Shown piece by piece: positions 61,237-64,000 of a stretch of 64,000 nucleotides of DNA. The stretch lies in contig JAQGLT010000054.1 in the NCBI GenBank assembly GCA_028292745.1, positions 1-64,000 of the forward strand, given 5' to 3'. The stretch is from Polaromonas sp. Its GTDB lineage: Bacteria > Pseudomonadota > Gammaproteobacteria > Burkholderiales > Burkholderiaceae_C. The first letter of the stretch is position 1, and each line of letters begins with the position of its first letter. The position numbers were made by a program, and so were the translations under genes. The notes beneath the pieces are model-generated. The model saw nothing but the letters and a program-made list of their open reading frames with translations. It was not told where the DNA came from and made no database searches.

Positions 61237-62079
61237 TTAGCGGTTGTTGCGCTGCATGAACACCAGCTTTTCAAACAGCGTCACATCCTGCTCGTTCTTG
61301 AGCAGCGCGCCGATCAGCGGCGGCACCGCCACCTTCTGGTCGCCGCTTTGCAGCGCTTCGAGCGAAATGTCCTCGGCCACCAGCAATTTCAGCCAGTCGA
61401 GCAGTTCGCTGGTCGAGGGTTTCTTTTTCAGCCCGGGCAGGTTGCGCACGTCGTAGAACGTCTTCATCGCCGCCGCCAGCAGGTCTTTTTTTAGCGTCGG
61501 GAAATGCACCGCGACGATTTGCTTCATGGTGTCGGCGTCGGGGAACTTGATGTAGTGGAAAAAGCAGCGGCGCAAAAAGGCGTCGGGCAGCTCTTTTTCA
61601 TTGTTCGAGGTGATGAACACCAGCGGCCGGTGCTTCGCCTTGATCAATTCCCGGGTTTCATAGACATAGAACTCCATGCGGTCGATCTCGCGCAGCAAAT
61701 CGTTCGGGAATTCGATGTCGGCCTTGTCGATCTCGTCGATCAAAAGCGCCACTGGCTGCTCGGCGGTGAAGGCTTGCCACAGCACGCCCTTGACGATGTA
61801 GTTGTGGATGTCCTTGACCTTCTCGTCGCCCAGCTGCGAGTCGCGCAGGCGCGACACCGCATCGTATTCATACAGGCCCTGCTGCGCCTTGGTGGTCGAT
61901 TTGATGTGCCACTGCAGCAGCGGCAGGTCCAGCGCCTGGGCCACTTCCTCGGCCAGCATGGTCTTGCCGGTGCCGGGCTCGCCCTTGACCAGCAGCGGCC
62001 TTTTCAGGGTGGAGGCGGCATTGACCGCAAGCATCAGGTCGGGCGTGGCAACGTAGTTTTTTGAGCCTTGAAATTTCAT
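61237..62079 (-). CDS. MoxR-family AAA+ ATPase
   Basis: The ATG at 62079 (MKFQGSKNYVATPDLMLAVN) is the family start. The 280-residue product has Walker A GEPGTGKT, Walker B LLIDEIDKAD, sensor-1 FITSNNEKELPDAF and the arginine finger region RRCFFHYIKFP. MoxR ATPases act with VWA proteins in maturing enzymes or complexes, and the CoxE-like VWA gene lies downstream on the same strand. It is divergent from the cytochrome c gene. Confidence 0.92.
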   Translation of the reverse strand: MKFQGSKNYVATPDLMLAVNAASTLKRPLLVKGEPGTGKTMLAEEVAQALDLPLLQWHIKSTTKAQQGLYEYDAVSRLRDSQLGDEKVKDIHNYIVKGVLWQAFTAEQPVALLIDEIDKADIEFPNDLLREIDRMEFYVYETRELIKAKHRPLVFITSNNEKELPDAFLRRCFFHYIKFPDADTMKQIVAVHFPTLKKDLLAAAMKTFYDVRNLPGLKKKPSTSELLDWLKLLVAEDISLEALQSGDQKVAVPPLIGALLKNEQDVTLFEKLVFMQRNNR

Positions 62080-62207
62080 GGTTTGGGATGGACGTGTTGA
62101 ATTGGGGATGTCTGGCGGGATTAGGGACAAAGGGCCCGCGATGTGGCGGCCCAGATATAATCCAACGCTGTTTTAACGATGACTTCTCACTTGATTGTGC
62201 GCGCAAA

Positions 62208-62873
62208 ATGAATAAGCTGTTCACTACGATATTTGCTCTGGCTGTCTCCTCCGTGACGATGGCCAGCGTTGCTCAGGAGATCAAGGGCGACGAAAAAGCC
62301 GGCCAAACCAAGAATGCCATGTGCATCGGCTGCCACGGCATCAAGGGTTACCAGTCCTCGTTTCCAGAGGTGTACAAAGTGCCGAAGATCTCCGGCCAGA
62401 ACGCCAGCTATATTTCGGCGGCGCTGCATGCTTACAGAAAGGGCGAGCGCAAGCATCCGACCATGCGCAACCTGTCCGACTCGCTGACCGATCAGGACAT
62501 TGCCGATCTGGCCGCTTATTACAGCAAGCATGGCGTGGTCGCCGGTGAAGAGGCGCCTGCCAAACCGGCCAAGGAAGCCTCGGCCGAGGTGCAGGCGCTG
62601 CTCAACAAGGCCAATTGCGCCTCCTGCCACGGCGCCAATTTCAACAAGCCGATCGACCCGAGCTACCCCAAGATTGCGGGCCAGCATGCTGACTACCTGT
62701 TCGTCGCGCTGAAAGCCTACAAGACCGACAACAATGCCAAAATTGGCCGTGCCCACCCCATCATGGGCGCCATGGCCAAGCAGTACACCAATGCCGAGCT
62801 CAAGGCCATGTCGGGCTACCTGGCGTCCTTGCCCGGCGACCTGAAGGTGGTCTCTGAAAGCCGGTTTCGCTGA
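62208..62873 (+). CDS. Dihaem cytochrome c4-type protein
   Basis: The ATG at 62208 opens a signal peptide (MNKLFTTIFALAVSSVTMAS); the longer frame would hide it. The mature protein has two cytochrome c domains, each with a haem site (CIGCH and CASCH) and downstream Met ligand candidates (HPTMRNLSDSL and HPIMGAMAKQY). The duplication and length of 221 residues are typical of cytochrome c4, a periplasmic carrier to terminal oxidases. A terminator follows the stop codon. Confidence 0.93.
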   Translation: MNKLFTTIFALAVSSVTMASVAQEIKGDEKAGQTKNAMCIGCHGIKGYQSSFPEVYKVPKISGQNASYISAALHAYRKGERKHPTMRNLSDSLTDQDIADLAAYYSKHGVVAGEEAPAKPAKEASAEVQALLNKANCASCHGANFNKPIDPSYPKIAGQHADYLFVALKAYKTDNNAKIGRAHPIMGAMAKQYTNAELKAMSGYLASLPGDLKVVSESRFR

Positions 62874-62898
62874 ACTAGCCCTTCGTTGAAGTCGCAAT

Positions 62899-62929
62899 GA
62901 AAAGCCGCTGGACCAGCGGCTTTTTTTAT
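62899..62929 (+). terminator. Rho-independent terminator after cytochrome c4
   Basis: The stem AAAAGCCGCTGG / CCAGCGGCTTTT has a two-base (AC-type) loop and a run of seven T residues, 25 bases after the stop codon. Confidence 0.93.
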
Positions 62930-62969
62930 CGTTGCACCACAGGCACCACAGGGCAGGCCCTGTCCGGGC

Positions 62970-63404
62970 TCAATCCCGCGTGGCGTGCCGCTGCACGCAG
63001 TCGATGTAGGCCGCGCCATCGGGCGGACGGCCCGAACGCTGGCTCTCCCACATCATGGTGCCCAGGCATTCCATCACTTCATGGTGGGCCTCGTGCAGGG
63101 AGTTGCGCCTGGCCGCCAGCAGTTCAACGGCCTGGCGAATGCCGCGCGGCTGGTCGATGGAGCACTGCTCGCTGATCGACAGGTGCATCGACAGGTGCAA
63201 AAACGGGTTGGTCTTGCCGCCTTCCACGTCGTACATTTTTTCCAGCGCGGCAGCCGCGTCACTGAAGTCGCCATGGTGTTCCGGGTGGTCGTCCAGCCAC
63301 TGCGCTGCTATTGTTTCTATAGCTTCCAAGGGTTGACCGGCGCGGGACTTGGCATGAACGGAGCAGAAAAAACGGCGTACATCGGCTTGGGAAGGCGTAA
63401 ACAT
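62970..63404 (-). CDS. DUF1841 family protein
   Basis: The ATG at 63404 (MFTPSQADVRRFFCSVHAKS) is the family start; the longest frame adds 113 residues antisense-like to the next gene. The 144-residue product has the conserved centre TNPFLHLSMHLSISEQCSID followed by QPRGIR and the end ECLGTMMWESQR. The many His residues suggest metal binding, but the function is unknown. The codons for LEAIETIAAQ lie in a copy of the interspersed repeat. Confidence 0.88.
   Translation of the reverse strand: MFTPSQADVRRFFCSVHAKSRAGQPLEAIETIAAQWLDDHPEHHGDFSDAAAALEKMYDVEGGKTNPFLHLSMHLSISEQCSIDQPRGIRQAVELLAARRNSLHEAHHEVMECLGTMMWESQRSGRPPDGAAYIDCVQRHATRD
63305..63350 (-). repeat. Interspersed GCTAT/ATAGC repeat, copy 11, inside a coding sequence
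   Basis: The plus strand reads GCTATTGTTTCTATAGC followed by a spacer and CGGCGCGGG. On the minus strand it encodes PLEAIETIAA within the DUF1841 protein without breaking the frame. Confidence 0.5.
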
Positions 63405-63462
63405 GGCGGCTAGCGTAGCACGCGGCTTTGGCGGCTGCCCGCGCATGGTTTTGCATGCGGCT

Positions 63463-63999
63463 TCAGAGGCGCTGCACGGCCAGCCGACTGGAGATCGCCT
63501 GCGCCGCAGCCAGCAGCGGGGGCAGCATGGTTTCCTGCATGACCTCGGCGCTGGTGCGGTTGGCCTGGCCGCTGATGTTGAGCGCCGCGACCATCCTGCC
63601 GGCGCGGTCGGTGATCGGTGCGGCGACCGACACCAAGCCTTCCTCAAGCTCCTGGTTGACCAGCGACCAGCCCTGCCGGCGCACCTGGGCAATTCGCGCG
63701 ACCACCTCGTCCAGGTCGGTCGCGGTGTAGCGGGTGCGGGCAACGCGGTTGGATGCGTGCAGCACCCGCATCATGTCCTCCTGCGCCAGCGAGGACAGCA
63801 GCATGCGGCCCATCGAGGTGCAATACGCCGGCAGCCTTGACCCCACGCCCAGGCCGATGCTCATGATCTTGTGGGTCGGCACGCGCATGACATAGACGAT
63901 GTCGGTGCCGTCGAGCACGGCGGCCGAACACGATTCCTTGAGCTGGCTGACCAGCGCCTCCATGATGGGCTCGGCCAGGTTCCAGATCGGCAGCGACGA
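63463..63999 (-). CDS. IclR-family transcriptional regulator, C-terminal part (runs off the window)
   Basis: The frame enters from the right edge and stops at 63463, so the helix-turn-helix domain is outside the window. The visible 178 residues are the IclR effector domain: SSLPIWNLAEPIMEALVSQL, VGSRLPAYCTSMGRMLLSSL, GWSLVNQELEEGLVSVAAPI and AALNISGQANR. The arrangement most resembles PcaR/PobR-type regulators of aromatic catabolism, but the target cannot be inferred. It is followed by the DUF1841 gene on the same strand. Confidence 0.9.
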   Translation of the reverse strand, partial: SSLPIWNLAEPIMEALVSQLKESCSAAVLDGTDIVYVMRVPTHKIMSIGLGVGSRLPAYCTSMGRMLLSSLAQEDMMRVLHASNRVARTRYTATDLDEVVARIAQVRRQGWSLVNQELEEGLVSVAAPITDRAGRMVAALNISGQANRTSAEVMQETMLPPLLAAAQAISSRLAVQRL

Positions 64000-64000
64000 G

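Overview
The window reads as a chromosomal segment of a betaproteobacterium of the order Burkholderiales, most likely Comamonadaceae and possibly Polaromonas or a close relative. The evidence is mostly high G+C with pockets of lower G+C, gene orders such as dusB-fis-purH, rubredoxin-pilG-pilH-pilI-pilJ-chpA and yqgE-ruvX-pyrR-pyrB-pyrC', and a scattered intergenic repeat of the form GCTAT(n)ATAGC that I associate with Comamonadaceae. The genus is inference.

Layout. 0-3 kb: the end of a QseE/QseG-like two-component locus and miaB. 3-5.1 kb: a small exported protein, a UbiX-family enzyme and a hemolysin III-type membrane protein. 5.5-12.1 kb: the most interesting block. Four exported proteins on the minus strand (an Asn/Thr- and Gly-rich fibre-like protein, a small relative of it, a periplasmic C39 peptidase and a Pro/Thr-rich protein) face a coiled-coil/beta-barrel outer-membrane protein and a VpsR-like sigma-54 activator on the plus strand. 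A near-consensus sigma-54 promoter lies in front of the fibre gene. This resembles Fap functional-amyloid loci in architecture, although the subunits are not obvious Fap proteins. 12.1-15.3 kb: a decayed island next to tRNA-Met, with an MHYT histidine kinase, IS3 and IS30 transposase scraps and an integrase stub.

15.3-26.7 kb: housekeeping genes (enoyl-CoA hydratase, M61 peptidase, dsbC, UbiH-type hydroxylase, MOSC protein, ychF, an RsuA-type protein lacking its catalytic Asp, YqaA, dusB-fis-purH). 27-39.4 kb: hemL, thiD, a rubredoxin gene and the pilGHIJ-chpA chemosensory cluster for twitching motility, in visibly lower G+C DNA. 39.4-45.9 kb: photolyase, then yqgE-ruvX-pyrR-pyrB and a non-catalytic dihydroorotase, then an acyltransferase. 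45.9-48.8 kb: a divergent iron-type ABC transporter pair with a candidate Fur box. 48.9-52.2 kb: CsbD, a Cys-repeat periplasmic protein and a hybrid sensor kinase. 52.6-62.9 kb: tRNA-Arg, tamB-tamA, a VWA/MoxR pair around a small acetyltransferase module, and a cytochrome c4. 62.9-64 kb: a DUF1841 protein and a truncated IclR-type regulator.

Functional links. Several systems fit a surface-associated lifestyle: the putative fibre locus under a VpsR/sigma-54 regulator, the Pil-Chp pathway and the TAM complex. Start sites were moved from the longest reading frame wherever a signal peptide, family start or ribosome binding site argued for it.
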